Counted from the first letter of the stretch, positions 15,626-24,058 are shown. The stretch is DNA of 59,451 nucleotides from an uncultured Sulfitobacter sp. (GCA_913060815.1 CAJXSZ010000020.1:1-59451), one strand, 5' to 3'. Numbers and translations: made by a program. The notes: generated by a model not told the origin, from the sequence alone.

Positions 15626-16777
15626 ATGCATAGACCGCTTTTCATAGGACACGAGATTTTTCGCGGCTCAAGCTACGGAGATAATCACCCTTTGCGCGTG
15701 CCAAGGGTTTCAACAGTAATGGACCTTAGCCGCGCGATGGGGTGGCTGCCTTCCGACCAATACATTACCTCCCCAAGGGCAAAGCCCGCAGCATTGCACG
15801 CATGGCATGAGCCCGCTTACGTGGAGGCGCTTCAAAGGATCGAGGCGGCGCAGGAAACCTTGCCCGATGATCTGGAGCGCTTTGGCATCGGATCGGTGAG
15901 CAATCCTGTCTTTCCGGAGATTTTCAGCCGCCCTGCGACGGCAGCGGGTGGGGCTATCCTTGCCGGAGAGCTTTTGGCGCGAGGCGGGGTCGTTTATAAC
16001 CCCGCAGGCGGTACGCATCACGGCATGCCATCTCGCGCCAACGGCTTTTGCTATCTCAATGACCCTGCTCTCGCGATGCTGTCACTGCGCCACCACGGCG
16101 TGCGGCGCATCGCCTATGTCGATATTGATGCGCATCATTGCGACGGGGTTGCCGTCGGGTTCGCGGGCGATCCTGATTGTTTGATGATCTCGGTCCATGA
16201 AGAGGGGCTGTGGCCCCGCACGGGGCTCATCGAAGATGATGCGGGCGGCAATGCAATCAATCTGCCCGTGCCGCGTGGCTTTAATGATGCGGAAATGGCG
16301 CATGTGCGAGAGGCGTTGATCTTGCCCAAGGTTGCCGCGTTCCAACCCGATGCCATTGTGTTCCTGTGCGGCGCGGACGGAGTGGAGGATGATCCACTGG
16401 CGCATCTTTCGCTCACCAACAACGCGCATTGGGACCTTTTGCGCGGGCTGATGGCGCTGGATGCACCGCGCTTGCTGGTATTGGGCGGTGGCGGATATAA
16501 CCCGTGGACAGTGGGGCGTTTATGGACAGGTGTCTGGGGCGTCTTGAACGGATACACCCCCGAGGCCTATGTCACTCCCGACGCAGAAGAGGTTCTACGA
16601 GCGTTGACGTTTCATGGCAACAGGCGTGGCCGCAATCCGCCCGAGCACTGGTTCAACACACTCAGGGACGCGCCGCAGGAGGGCGGAGCGATACGTGAAC
16701 AGGTGCGCCAGCGGGTTGAATATCTGCGACAGCCGCAAGGGATGCATGTGCTTCGTCAGGCGTCGGCGCGAGTATAA
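15626..16777 (+). CDS. Histone deacetylase family (AcuC-like) protein
   Basis: A 383-residue zinc-dependent deacetylase of the HDAC/AcuC/AphA superfamily. The catalytic histidine pair is in GGTHHGM, the zinc ligands are in DIDAHHCDG and in the LCGADGVEDDP loop, and the transition-state tyrosine is in GGGGYNP. Such bacterial enzymes remove acyl groups from acetyl-lysine (AcuC) or acetylpolyamines. I start at MHRPLFIGHE at 15626 because homology begins there; the open frame upstream covers the preceding terminator. Its 3' end overlaps the convergent DUF1294 gene by 116 bases. No acs or acuA gene is nearby, so the substrate is open. Confidence 0.92.
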   Translation: MHRPLFIGHEIFRGSSYGDNHPLRVPRVSTVMDLSRAMGWLPSDQYITSPRAKPAALHAWHEPAYVEALQRIEAAQETLPDDLERFGIGSVSNPVFPEIFSRPATAAGGAILAGELLARGGVVYNPAGGTHHGMPSRANGFCYLNDPALAMLSLRHHGVRRIAYVDIDAHHCDGVAVGFAGDPDCLMISVHEEGLWPRTGLIEDDAGGNAINLPVPRGFNDAEMAHVREALILPKVAAFQPDAIVFLCGADGVEDDPLAHLSLTNNAHWDLLRGLMALDAPRLLVLGGGGYNPWTVGRLWTGVWGVLNGYTPEAYVTPDAEEVLRALTFHGNRRGRNPPEHWFNTLRDAPQEGGAIREQVRQRVEYLRQPQGMHVLRQASARV

Positions 16778-17060
16778 GGGCCGTGAAAATACAGGCGACT
16801 GTCATCAGGCACGCAGCCTGTATTTTGCCAATGGTATTCAGGTTGTCGGCAAAGGGTTGTTTGTAGGTTTTGTGCCGCAACTTTTGCTGTGCTGTTTTCG
16901 CGCCGATCCAGCCGCCGCTCTTTGCATAAAGCAAAAGTGTTTTCTCGGGCGTGCGCTGTGTCTTGTTAATCGCGAATTGTTTGTCAGCGGCAAAAGCCCG
17001 ATAGGTCACCAAGTTGACTCCAACAAGATATATGGCAACGATCAGGATGGTCGGTAGCAT
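16662..17060 (-). CDS. DUF1294 family membrane protein
   Basis: A 132-residue protein with the DUF1294 signature: an N-terminal helix (about residues 4-24), GGWIGAKTAQQ and the closing block RHKTYKQPF, then a second helix at about 80-98. The C-terminal 35 residues (Ala/Pro-rich) are encoded antisense to the end of the HDAC-like gene, an unusually long convergent overlap of 116 bases. The family is of unknown function. It lies downstream of the terminator of the binding-protein gene, so it needs its own promoter in 17061-17100. Confidence 0.8.
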   Translation of the reverse strand: MLPTILIVAIYLVGVNLVTYRAFAADKQFAINKTQRTPEKTLLLYAKSGGWIGAKTAQQKLRHKTYKQPFADNLNTIGKIQAACLMTVACIFTALILAPTPDEAHASLAAVADIQPAGAPVHVSLRPPAARP

Positions 17061-17103
17061 TTTTTGGCCCGCTGTAATTCATTCCCTTACGACTATAACG
17101 AGA

Positions 17104-17128
17104 AAGGCCCCGAAGAACGGGGCCTTTT
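17104..17128. terminator. Terminator of the peptide-binding protein gene
   Basis: A perfect 9-base stem (17104-17112 with 17118-17126), loop AAGAA, with T-rich tails on both strands. It lies 28 bases beyond the minus-strand stop of the binding-protein gene and can act in either direction. Confidence 0.9.
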
Positions 17129-17156
17129 GTTGGTATTTTGGTGACAAGTAGAAGCG

Positions 17157-18635
17157 TCAGTCCGCCCAGCTTACCGCCGTGAGATCATTGGCTTGCGTGG
17201 GTGCATTGGACCACAGCCCTTGTAGGTCTGCTTTTGCAACCGACAGCGCGGCAAGCTGGAAAAGATACCCGTTCACATAATCCTGCGCGATGATTTTTTG
17301 CGCGTCACCCATCATCTTTGTACGCATATCAGGATCTGTCGTGGCGTTGAGCGTCGTCATCAACTCTTGGAACGCGGGATTGTCATACTGGAAGTAATAG
17401 TCAGGGTTGGCATAGATGCCGATGTCCATCGGCTCTGTATGGCTCACGATGGTGAGGCCGAAATTCTTGCCTTTGAAAACCGACTCCAACCACTGTGCCC
17501 ATTCGACATTAGTGATCTCGGCCTTGATCCCGACTTCGGCCAGTTGTGCTGCGATAATTTCACCGCCGCGTCGCGCGTAGGAGGGGGGTGGCAGAAACAA
17601 CGTAGTCTCGAAGCCGTCTGCAAACCCTGCCTCCGCCAGCAGCGCGCGCGCTTTGTCGGGGTCATAGCTGCTCATGTCGGTCAGATCGACATAGGCGGGG
17701 TTGTGCGGCGCAAAATGCGTGCCGATGGGCGTGCCGTAACCGAACATCGCGCCGTCAATGATTGCTTGTCGGTCAATGGCATGGGCCAGCGCCTCGCGCA
17801 CTTTCACGTTGTCAAAGGGTGGCATCTTGTTGTTGGTCGACAGGATCGTTTCGCCTTCGGTGGAGCCGATGAGCACCTGAAAACGCGGATCGGCCTCGAA
17901 CTGGGGCAGGTTTTCTGGCGCGGGAAAGCCCGAGAATACGTCGATGTCTTCGGCCATCATCGCGCCAAGAGCCGCTGTAGGGTCTGAAATAAATTTGAAC
18001 GTAGCAGAAGTCAGGACCGCTGGCGTGCCCCAGTACTCTTCATTGCGGCTTAGCTCGATCTTGTCGCCTTGGGTCCAGCTATCGAATTTGAATGCACCTG
18101 TGCCGATGGGCGTCTGTTTGATCCCCTCGATGCTTTCTGGTGCGACGATCACGGCATCGCCCCATGCGAGGTTGAACAGCATATTGCCATTGGCCTCTGA
18201 CAGCTTCACTTCAACCGTCGTGGGGTCGATCACATTCACTTCCGTGATCGTGGCATAAAGTGCCTTTTGGGCATTTGCGCTATCCTCTGACCCGATACGA
18301 TCGAGGGAGAATTTCACATCCTCTGCGTCCATCGTAGTGCCGTCGTGGAAGGTAACACCCTCATTGAGCATAAACGTATAGGTCAGCCCGTCCTCGGAAA
18401 TCTCCCAGCTTTTTGCAAGGCCAGGGATTACAGCGCCGCTGCTGTCAAAACGGGTCAGCCCTTCGAAGACGTTTGAATAGAGCACGCTGTCAATCGCACC
18501 AGCGGCAGCGCTGGTAGGATCAAGATGCGGCGGCTCAAGCTGGATCGCAATGGTGATATCATCCTTCGCCATCGCGGCACCCGCGAGCAATGCGGCGGCG
18601 CTGACGCCGAGAAGAAGGGGGGACAGTTTGAACAT
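17157..18635 (-). CDS. Peptide ABC transporter substrate-binding protein
   Basis: A 492-residue family 5 extracellular solute-binding protein (DppA/OppA type). The signal peptide spans residues 1-23 (MFKLSPLLLG to AMA), followed by the usual EPPHLDP and VFEGLTRFDSSG blocks and the signature region LAKSWEISEDGLTYTFML with FHDGTTMDAEDV. The start at 18635 has GAGGGAGT upstream and coincides with the signal peptide; the longer open frame is not credible. It delivers peptides to the permeases. Unusually, three unrelated genes (HdeA-like, HDAC-like, DUF1294) lie between it and the permease operon, and no EcfG-type promoter precedes it. Confidence 0.94.
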   Translation of the reverse strand: MFKLSPLLLGVSAAALLAGAAMAKDDITIAIQLEPPHLDPTSAAAGAIDSVLYSNVFEGLTRFDSSGAVIPGLAKSWEISEDGLTYTFMLNEGVTFHDGTTMDAEDVKFSLDRIGSEDSANAQKALYATITEVNVIDPTTVEVKLSEANGNMLFNLAWGDAVIVAPESIEGIKQTPIGTGAFKFDSWTQGDKIELSRNEEYWGTPAVLTSATFKFISDPTAALGAMMAEDIDVFSGFPAPENLPQFEADPRFQVLIGSTEGETILSTNNKMPPFDNVKVREALAHAIDRQAIIDGAMFGYGTPIGTHFAPHNPAYVDLTDMSSYDPDKARALLAEAGFADGFETTLFLPPPSYARRGGEIIAAQLAEVGIKAEITNVEWAQWLESVFKGKNFGLTIVSHTEPMDIGIYANPDYYFQYDNPAFQELMTTLNATTDPDMRTKMMGDAQKIIAQDYVNGYLFQLAALSVAKADLQGLWSNAPTQANDLTAVSWAD

Positions 18636-18761
18636 GAGAGACTCCCTCGTTGTGTTTGGCCGAGAGGTTAGGCTGTGATGCAGTCCTTGGCTAGGAGAAA
18701 CCTTGCGGCAAGCAAATCGCTGGGGTAGGCCTGCCGCCTTGAGTAAAGGAAGGGCAAGCAC

Positions 18762-20000
18762 ATGGCCGTATTGGGCGTAGATTTTGGAACGTCAAATTCA
18801 GCGGCGGCAGTGGCGCGTGATGGCAAGCCGCATTTGATTGCGCTTGAGGCTGGTCAGACCACTTTGCCGACGGCTGTTTTTTTTGATTTTGACACCAAGA
18901 AAATGCTGATCGGTACTGCTGCGGGGAAGGCATTGCTGGCGGGTGACGAGGGTCGCTATATGCGCGCGCTCAAAAGCCTACTGGGCGCGCCCTTGATGCG
19001 CGAGCGGCGCAACATGCTGGGCGAGAAGCTGGATTTCATCGACATTGTGGCGCGGTTTCTGGCGCGGATAAAGACAGCTGCCGAGGCGGAGACCGGATTG
19101 CGATTTGATCATGCGCTCTCAGGCCGTCCGGTACGGTTTCACGCTGATGATGCCCGCAACGCGCAGGCCGAACTCGATCTGCGCGAAGCCTATGCGCGGG
19201 CGGGATTCGATGACGTAACTTTCATGTATGAGCCCGAGGCGGCCGCACTCGCCAATCGTGATGTATTGGCGCAGGGTGATCTGGGGCTGATCGTGGACAT
19301 CGGAGGCGGTACCTCTGACTTCACGCTGTTTCGCAACGGGACAGATGCGATCGATATTCTGGCGAGCTTTGGTGTGCGGTTGGGCGGCACTGATTTTGAC
19401 AGAATGGTAAGTTTAGAGACGGTTATGCCTCTGTTGGGGCGTGGTAGTCAGATCAAACATGCCTTCGGCAATGAGACGCATACAGCGCCGACAACGATTT
19501 TCAACGACCTCGCCACATGGCAGAAAATTCCGTTTCTTTATGCACCTGAAAGCAGGCGGCTGGCAAAGGATCTGGAGAAATATGCGGCTGAGCCTCTCAA
19601 GCTGGCGCGGTTGGTGTCTGTATTGGAGGACGAGATCGGCCACGACATCGCCTTTGCTGTAGAGGCGGGCAAGATCGCGGCAAATGACGCCGGAAATGGT
19701 GCGATTGATCTGAGCATTGTAGAGCGAAACCTGTCCGTGCCACTTGGCGAAGGGATGGTGGAAGAGCTGCTTGATCCTATGGCTGGCGAGATGGCCCACG
19801 CTGCATTGCGCACCGTCGCGAATGCGCAGGTCGCGCCCGAAGATGTTACACATCTGGTTTTCGTTGGCGGCTCCAGCCTGATGAAGGTTACGCGCAGCGC
19901 GTTAGCGGCGAAATTTCCGCAGGCAAAAGTACACCATGGTCATGCGCTTACGGCTATTGTGGACGGCTTGGGGCTCGCAAGTAAGTCGGCATTTGAATGA
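18762..20000 (+). CDS. Hsp70-like ATPase (YegD type)
   Basis: A 412-residue actin/Hsp70-fold ATPase without a full substrate-binding domain. The phosphate-1 loop is GVDFGTSNSAAAV at the N-terminus, phosphate-2 is VDIGGGTSDFTLF near residue 185, and the adenosine loop is VFVGGSSLMK near residue 370. Length fits the YegD-type Hsp70-like proteins. The role is unknown and probably chaperone-related. It is divergent from the binding-protein gene across 126 bases and ends 9 bases before a copy of the intergenic hairpin repeat. Confidence 0.9.
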   Translation: MAVLGVDFGTSNSAAAVARDGKPHLIALEAGQTTLPTAVFFDFDTKKMLIGTAAGKALLAGDEGRYMRALKSLLGAPLMRERRNMLGEKLDFIDIVARFLARIKTAAEAETGLRFDHALSGRPVRFHADDARNAQAELDLREAYARAGFDDVTFMYEPEAAALANRDVLAQGDLGLIVDIGGGTSDFTLFRNGTDAIDILASFGVRLGGTDFDRMVSLETVMPLLGRGSQIKHAFGNETHTAPTTIFNDLATWQKIPFLYAPESRRLAKDLEKYAAEPLKLARLVSVLEDEIGHDIAFAVEAGKIAANDAGNGAIDLSIVERNLSVPLGEGMVEELLDPMAGEMAHAALRTVANAQVAPEDVTHLVFVGGSSLMKVTRSALAAKFPQAKVHHGHALTAIVDGLGLASKSAFE

Positions 20001-20008
20001 AGCGGTGA

Positions 20009-20069
20009 GGGGCCAGCCCCCTTGGCCTTCGGCCAATTCCCCCGGGATATTTTTGACCAAAAGAAATGG
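20009..20069. repeat. Intergenic hairpin repeat, copy A
   Basis: A 61-base element beginning GGGGCCAGCCCCC and ending AAAGAAATGG, nearly the same length and order of blocks as 34414-34475. It contains a perfect hairpin (20022-20027 with 20031-20036, TTGGCC/GGCCAA, loop TTC) between the flanking G-run and the CCCCCGGGATA block. It fills the spacer between the Hsp70-like stop and the convergent M20 stop. Confidence 0.85.
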
Positions 20070-20071
20070 GG

Positions 20072-21349
20072 TCAGGTTTTCGGGAGCAGCAACGTCTCAA
20101 GGGCCGCACCCATCACACATGCGCTGTCGATCATATCCTCAACCCCGATCCATTCATCGGGTTTATGCGCCAGCTCCAGCACGCCGGGCCCGTAGGCGAT
20201 GCAATTCTTGAGAGTGCCGATCCGGTCGATGTGTTTTTGGTCATAGGTGCCGGGGGAGGCGACATATTCGGGCGCCTTGCCCATCACATCGTGGATGGCC
20301 TTAGCGACAGTTTTTACCACGGGTGCTTCGCGGTCGGTCATTGAGGGCAGTACCGAATTGATTTCAGTCAGCTCATAGTCGAAATCAGGCCGTGTTTCGC
20401 GCAACCCTTCCAAGAGAGCGGTCACCTCATCGCGGACATCGTCCAGCGGTTCTTCGGCCAGAAAGCGGCGATCGATTGTGATGCGGCAGCTATCGGGCAC
20501 GCAATGCGACGGCAGACCGTCGAAATCGTCGTCCTGTTCCTTTGCCCCGCCGTGAATGGAATTGATGTTCATCGTCGAGCTGCGCGCGCCCTCGGGCACA
20601 ACGGGCATGTCAGTGGTGCGCTGGGCCATGGCAGGGAAAAGCTTGTCCTCGAATTCGGACAGCACGGCGCCCATGTGGCGCACGGCGCAATCGCCGAGGA
20701 AGGGCATTGAGCCATGGGCAATCTCGCCCTTCGTCTCGATCTCCGCCCACCAGCCGCCACGATGTCCAAGGCAAATCCGGTCTTTGTTCAGCGGTTCGGG
20801 GATGATGACATGCTGCACGCGGGTTGGCGCGAAATAGCCCTGCTCCGCCAGATAAGCCACACCGCCATAGCCGCCCGATTCCTCGTCTGCGGTGCCTGAA
20901 ATTTCGATAGCACCCGCAAAGTCGCGGTGCGTCTCGATGAAGGCTTCGGCGGCGATAATGGATGCGGCCAATCCGCCTTTCATATCACAGGCCCCTCGGC
21001 CATAGATCTTCCCGTCCTTCAGCTCTGCACCAAAAGGATCAAAGGTCCATCCTGCGCCCTCTTCAACGACATCTGTATGGCTGTTGAAATGAACACATTC
21101 GCCCGCCTGTGTTCCGTCGCGGCGGGCGACAATGTTCCAACGGGGGTACTTCGCACTGTCTCCCGGTGTGCCATGCGCGCGGATCAATTGTGTCTCGAAC
21201 CCGTGCGACTTCAGTCTGCCGTCAAGGTATTCGCAAATTGCGAGATAATCTTGACCAGGTGGGTTGAGAGTGGGAATTCGAATTAGATCCTGTGTCAAAG
21301 CGATCAGATCATCGCGTTTTGCGGCAATCGCAAGAGATAGCGGTGTCAT
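20072..21349 (-). CDS. M20 family deacylase (ArgE/DapE type)
   Basis: A 425-residue dinuclear zinc peptidase/deacylase. Metal and catalytic residues are visible in NSHTDVV (His, Asp), the conserved GRGACDMKGG (Asp), the catalytic Glu pair in GTADEESGG, and a late His in GTYDQKHIDRIG. Such enzymes remove acyl groups from amino acids, for example N-acetylornithine or N-succinyl-diaminopimelate. The length and subfamily suit the broad ArgE/DapE-like deacylases, and arginine or lysine biosynthesis genes are not adjacent, so specificity is open. It is convergent with the Hsp70-like gene. Confidence 0.93.
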   Translation of the reverse strand: MTPLSLAIAAKRDDLIALTQDLIRIPTLNPPGQDYLAICEYLDGRLKSHGFETQLIRAHGTPGDSAKYPRWNIVARRDGTQAGECVHFNSHTDVVEEGAGWTFDPFGAELKDGKIYGRGACDMKGGLAASIIAAEAFIETHRDFAGAIEISGTADEESGGYGGVAYLAEQGYFAPTRVQHVIIPEPLNKDRICLGHRGGWWAEIETKGEIAHGSMPFLGDCAVRHMGAVLSEFEDKLFPAMAQRTTDMPVVPEGARSSTMNINSIHGGAKEQDDDFDGLPSHCVPDSCRITIDRRFLAEEPLDDVRDEVTALLEGLRETRPDFDYELTEINSVLPSMTDREAPVVKTVAKAIHDVMGKAPEYVASPGTYDQKHIDRIGTLKNCIAYGPGVLELAHKPDEWIGVEDMIDSACVMGAALETLLLPKT

Positions 21350-21490
21350 GGCACGATGTCCCTAGGTTGAACGAAAAAGCTGTTGTATGCGTAATCAGGT
21401 CTGCATCTATCATTACGTTTGCGGATAGGATCGCAAGCGTTGATTGCTTAGGTATGCGTTCGGGCGCTGGGGCGTCCGAAAGGGAGAACG

Positions 21491-22417
21491 GTGAAGATGT
21501 CAAAAACAGCATTGGGGAAAACCTACGCTGCATTTCGCGACGGTTTCTTGCAGATCGGTGAGACAAATCTGGCACTGGTCTCTGCAGGTGTAGGTTTTTT
21601 CGGCATGTTGTCGTTGTTTCCTGCGATCGCAGCCTTGATCGCATTGCTGAGCTTGCTTGCTGACCCGGCTGTTGTGCTTTCACAGCTGGAGGAGATGCGG
21701 GGGCTATTGCCCGATGATGTCTATGACATCTTTTATCTTCAGATAGAGGGTCTGGTCACAGCCAGCTCTGACACATTGGGTTGGGCGGGCGCGATCTCGG
21801 TAGCTGCAGCCCTTTGGTCGGCGCGCGCTGGGATTGCCGCAATGATGACAGGGCTAAATGCAGTCTACGGAGAGCGAAACCGCGCGACGCTGTCGCATTA
21901 TTTTCGCGCAGTGATGCTAACGCTCGCGTTAGTCGGTGTGGGGGTTGTAGCCCTCATAACTCTTGTTATCGCACCTGTTGTTCTGGCGTTCTTTCCGCTT
22001 GGCGGGATTGCGGGGATCTTGGCAGAGGGTTTGCGATGGACCATTGCACTCTCGGTGCTTCTGGCAGGGGTCAGTGTGCTCTACCGCTTTGGGCCGAACA
22101 GAGAAATAAGCCACCGACGGGCTGTGAGGGTCGGGGCGGTGGTCGCCGTAGCCAGCTGGGCCATCCTGTCCGTGGGGTTTTCCTATTATGTGGCGAATTT
22201 TGGGAACTATAATCAGGTTTACGGCTCAATCGGTGCGGTAATTGCGATGCTGGTCTGGTTATGGATCAGCAGCTTCCTGATCCTACTGGGCGCTGTCGTC
22301 AACGCCCAGATAGAAAAGCATGTCTATGGAATGGAGCAACCAGACGCTGTGTCGCCCTTCGACGAAACGGCAATGTCAGATGAAACGCCCCAACATAATT
22401 CGACTTCTAACAGCTAG
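21491..22417 (+). CDS. YihY/BrkB family inner-membrane protein
   Basis: A 308-residue polytopic membrane protein of the YihY/virulence factor BrkB family with about six helices. Family blocks include SAGVGFFGMLSLFPAIAAL, ALWSARAGIAAMMTGLNAVYGE and NYNQVYGSIGAVIAMLVWLW. A GTG start at 21491 has GGAG 4 bases upstream; an ATG two codons later (21497) has it 10 bases upstream, and either is possible. The C-terminal 30 residues are polar and probably cytoplasmic. It was once annotated as ribonuclease BN, wrongly; function unknown. Its stop is 13 bases from the convergent phyR stop. Confidence 0.92.
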   Translation: MKMSKTALGKTYAAFRDGFLQIGETNLALVSAGVGFFGMLSLFPAIAALIALLSLLADPAVVLSQLEEMRGLLPDDVYDIFYLQIEGLVTASSDTLGWAGAISVAAALWSARAGIAAMMTGLNAVYGERNRATLSHYFRAVMLTLALVGVGVVALITLVIAPVVLAFFPLGGIAGILAEGLRWTIALSVLLAGVSVLYRFGPNREISHRRAVRVGAVVAVASWAILSVGFSYYVANFGNYNQVYGSIGAVIAMLVWLWISSFLILLGAVVNAQIEKHVYGMEQPDAVSPFDETAMSDETPQHNSTSNS

Positions 22418-22430
22418 AAACGCGCTCAGA

Positions 22431-23240
22431 TTATGCGTGGAGTGTTTCTGTCGAGGAGAAGAACATTGCCTGACTTACAGCGGAGATCACTTGATCCTCG
22501 GTGTAGGGTTTTGAGATCAAGAAGGCTGGTTCGGGCTTGTCGCCTGTAAGTAGCCGCTCTGGGAATGCTGTGATGAAGATCACTGGACGATGCCCGAGTT
22601 CTACCAAAAGGTCGTTCACAGCATCAATCCCTGACGAATTATCGGCGAGCTGGATGTCGGCGAGAATGAGATTTGGCACATCTGCCTTACCGAGCGTCAC
22701 AGCCTCGTCCCGAGTGCGCGCAATGCCGGTCACGCGGTGACCCATGTCAGCCACAATGCTCTCGAGATCCATCGCGATGATGGCCTCGTCCTCGATGATC
22801 ATAACGGACCCCATGACGCTATCTGCCATCTCACGGCGCGCAATCGCAACAAGTTCTTCGGCCTCTGATGAGTCAACGCCGATAATCGTGCCGATATCGC
22901 GGTATGTGAAACCCTCGATCGCATAAAGCAAAAGCGCTTCGCGGCTGTTGTTGGTGAGCTTTGCAAGATGCTTTTGAGCCTCCGCTTGCGCACCCTTTTC
23001 GCCTTCTTCGGTTGGGGCACCCGCACTCGCCCAAATGCCGTAAAGCACGCGAAACAATCCGGTTTTAACATCGGTGCCATCAAGGACCGAGCGATCCACC
23101 AAGATTGCCTCAAGCGCGGCTGCGGCAAACGTGTCACCGCTGTTCTGGCTTCCTGTCAAAGCGCGCGCATAGCGGCGCAAATACGGGATGAACCTCCCCA
23201 ACTGATCGCTAACGCTTTGGGGATTGGGTGCATCGTCCAT
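22431..23240 (-). CDS. phyR: PhyR, anti-anti-sigma response regulator of the general stress response
   Basis: A 269-residue protein with the PhyR architecture. Residues about 1-140 are an ECF sigma-like domain (sigma2 and sigma4 regions, LLLYAIEGFTYRDIG) that mimics EcfG. Residues 143-260 are a receiver domain with acidic Glu150/Asp151, phospho-acceptor Asp195 (ILADIQLAD), Thr224 in ITAFPERLL and Lys244 (SKPY), of the FATGUY subtype. When phosphorylated it sequesters NepR and frees EcfG. It is divergent from nepR-ecfG, with interleaved EcfG promoters in the spacer, so EcfG should drive its own activator. The presumed kinases are HWE types such as the one at 24062-25783. Confidence 0.97.
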   Translation of the reverse strand: MDDAPNPQSVSDQLGRFIPYLRRYARALTGSQNSGDTFAAAALEAILVDRSVLDGTDVKTGLFRVLYGIWASAGAPTEEGEKGAQAEAQKHLAKLTNNSREALLLYAIEGFTYRDIGTIIGVDSSEAEELVAIARREMADSVMGSVMIIEDEAIIAMDLESIVADMGHRVTGIARTRDEAVTLGKADVPNLILADIQLADNSSGIDAVNDLLVELGHRPVIFITAFPERLLTGDKPEPAFLISKPYTEDQVISAVSQAMFFSSTETLHA

Positions 23241-23267
23241 ATTTTTGGCCCTCTTGTTATCTTTCTT

Positions 23268-23293
23268 GGAACCAAACGTCCCTGATAGGCGTT
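23268..23293 (+). promoter_or_regulatory. EcfG-type promoter for nepR-ecfG
   Basis: A perfect GGAAC (23268-23272), 17-base spacer, CGTT (23290-23293), matching the known EcfG/SigT consensus of alphaproteobacteria. Transcription would start near 23300, about 45 bases before the nepR ATG. It implies positive autoregulation of the sigma factor. It interleaves with the minus-strand promoter at 23275-23300 so that the two together form an inverted repeat. Confidence 0.88.
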
Positions 23294-23300
23294 AAGTTCC
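23275..23300 (-). promoter_or_regulatory. EcfG-type promoter for phyR
   Basis: Read on the minus strand: GGAAC at 23300-23296, a 17-base spacer and CGTT at 23278-23275. Transcription would begin near 23268, about 28 bases upstream of the phyR ATG at 23240. Its -10 element lies inside the spacer of the opposing promoter and vice versa, so two polymerases cannot occupy both at once. Confidence 0.87.
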
Positions 23301-23345
23301 CACGGTCTGGTGGGTTTTTGAAATTATTTTTGCAGTCGAGGGTAA

Positions 23346-23504
23346 ATGACAGATCAAAGACAAAGCGATAGGCGCGACGAGGTTATCGATGAAAGCCTTC
23401 GTCGGGTCTACGAAGAAGCTGTCGAGGAAGGCATCCCCGACCGCTTCAAATCGTTGTTAGAGCAACTAAAGCAGCAGGACAGCGATCAAGGTCGTAATAA
23501 ATGA
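23346..23504 (+). CDS. nepR: NepR anti-sigma factor
   Basis: A 52-residue protein too short for a standard length cut-off but clear from context and sequence. It has the two-helix NepR core: RRDEVIDESLRRVYEEAVEEG followed by IPDRFKSLLEQLK. NepR binds EcfG and keeps it inactive until phosphorylated PhyR takes NepR away. Its stop overlaps the ecfG start (ATGA, 23501-23504), giving translational coupling and near-equal synthesis of sigma and anti-sigma. No strong ribosome site is seen beyond GAGGG 6 bases upstream of the ATG. Confidence 0.95.
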   Translation: MTDQRQSDRRDEVIDESLRRVYEEAVEEGIPDRFKSLLEQLKQQDSDQGRNK

Positions 23505-24058
23505 GCGGGATCGATCCGCGGGAAGAACTGATAGAACATCTTCCCGCCATGCGCGCTTTTGCTATTTCGCTTACGCGAAACGGCGCTGTAGCGGACGACA
23601 TGGTTCAGGACACGCTTGTGAAAGCCTGGACGAACATGGACAGCTTTAATGTCGGCTCGAACATGCGGGCTTGGCTTTTCACGATATTGCGAAACACCTA
23701 TTACTCGTCCCGTCGTAAATCACGGCGCGAGGTCTCGGATGTAGACGGGGCATTCACAGAGAACCTCGCAGAAAAGCCTGCCCACGATGGACATCTACAA
23801 ATGGCCGACTTTCGCACAGCTTTAGGGAAACTCAAAGACGAGCAGCGCGAAGCGCTTCTTTTAGTCGGTGCGCTCGGTTTTTCCTATGAGGAAGCATCCG
23901 AGACAACGGGCGTGCCTGTAGGCACTGTAAAAAGCCGTATTAACAGAGCGCGTAAGCAGCTTGCTGAATTGATGGATTTAAACGAGGACGAGGCGATGGA
24001 GATGACCGATGACGCTACGATGTCGGTGCTTTCAGCGTCCAAAGTGTCTAGCTTCTGA
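23501..24058 (+). CDS. ecfG: EcfG general stress response sigma factor
   Basis: A 185-residue ECF sigma factor. Region 2 is seen in DDMVQDTLVKAWTNMDSF and the following NMRAWLFTILRNTYYS; region 4 is DEQREALLLVGALGFSYEEA with the helix-turn-helix GVPVGTVKSRINRARKQL. It directs RNA polymerase to GGAAC-N16/17-CGTT promoters. The genomic setting (phyR divergent, nepR coupled upstream, HWE kinase downstream) identifies it as EcfG rather than another ECF group. A 3-base gap precedes the kinase gene, so all three plus-strand genes are probably one transcript. Confidence 0.96.
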   Translation: MSGIDPREELIEHLPAMRAFAISLTRNGAVADDMVQDTLVKAWTNMDSFNVGSNMRAWLFTILRNTYYSSRRKSRREVSDVDGAFTENLAEKPAHDGHLQMADFRTALGKLKDEQREALLLVGALGFSYEEASETTGVPVGTVKSRINRARKQLAELMDLNEDEAMEMTDDATMSVLSASKVSSF

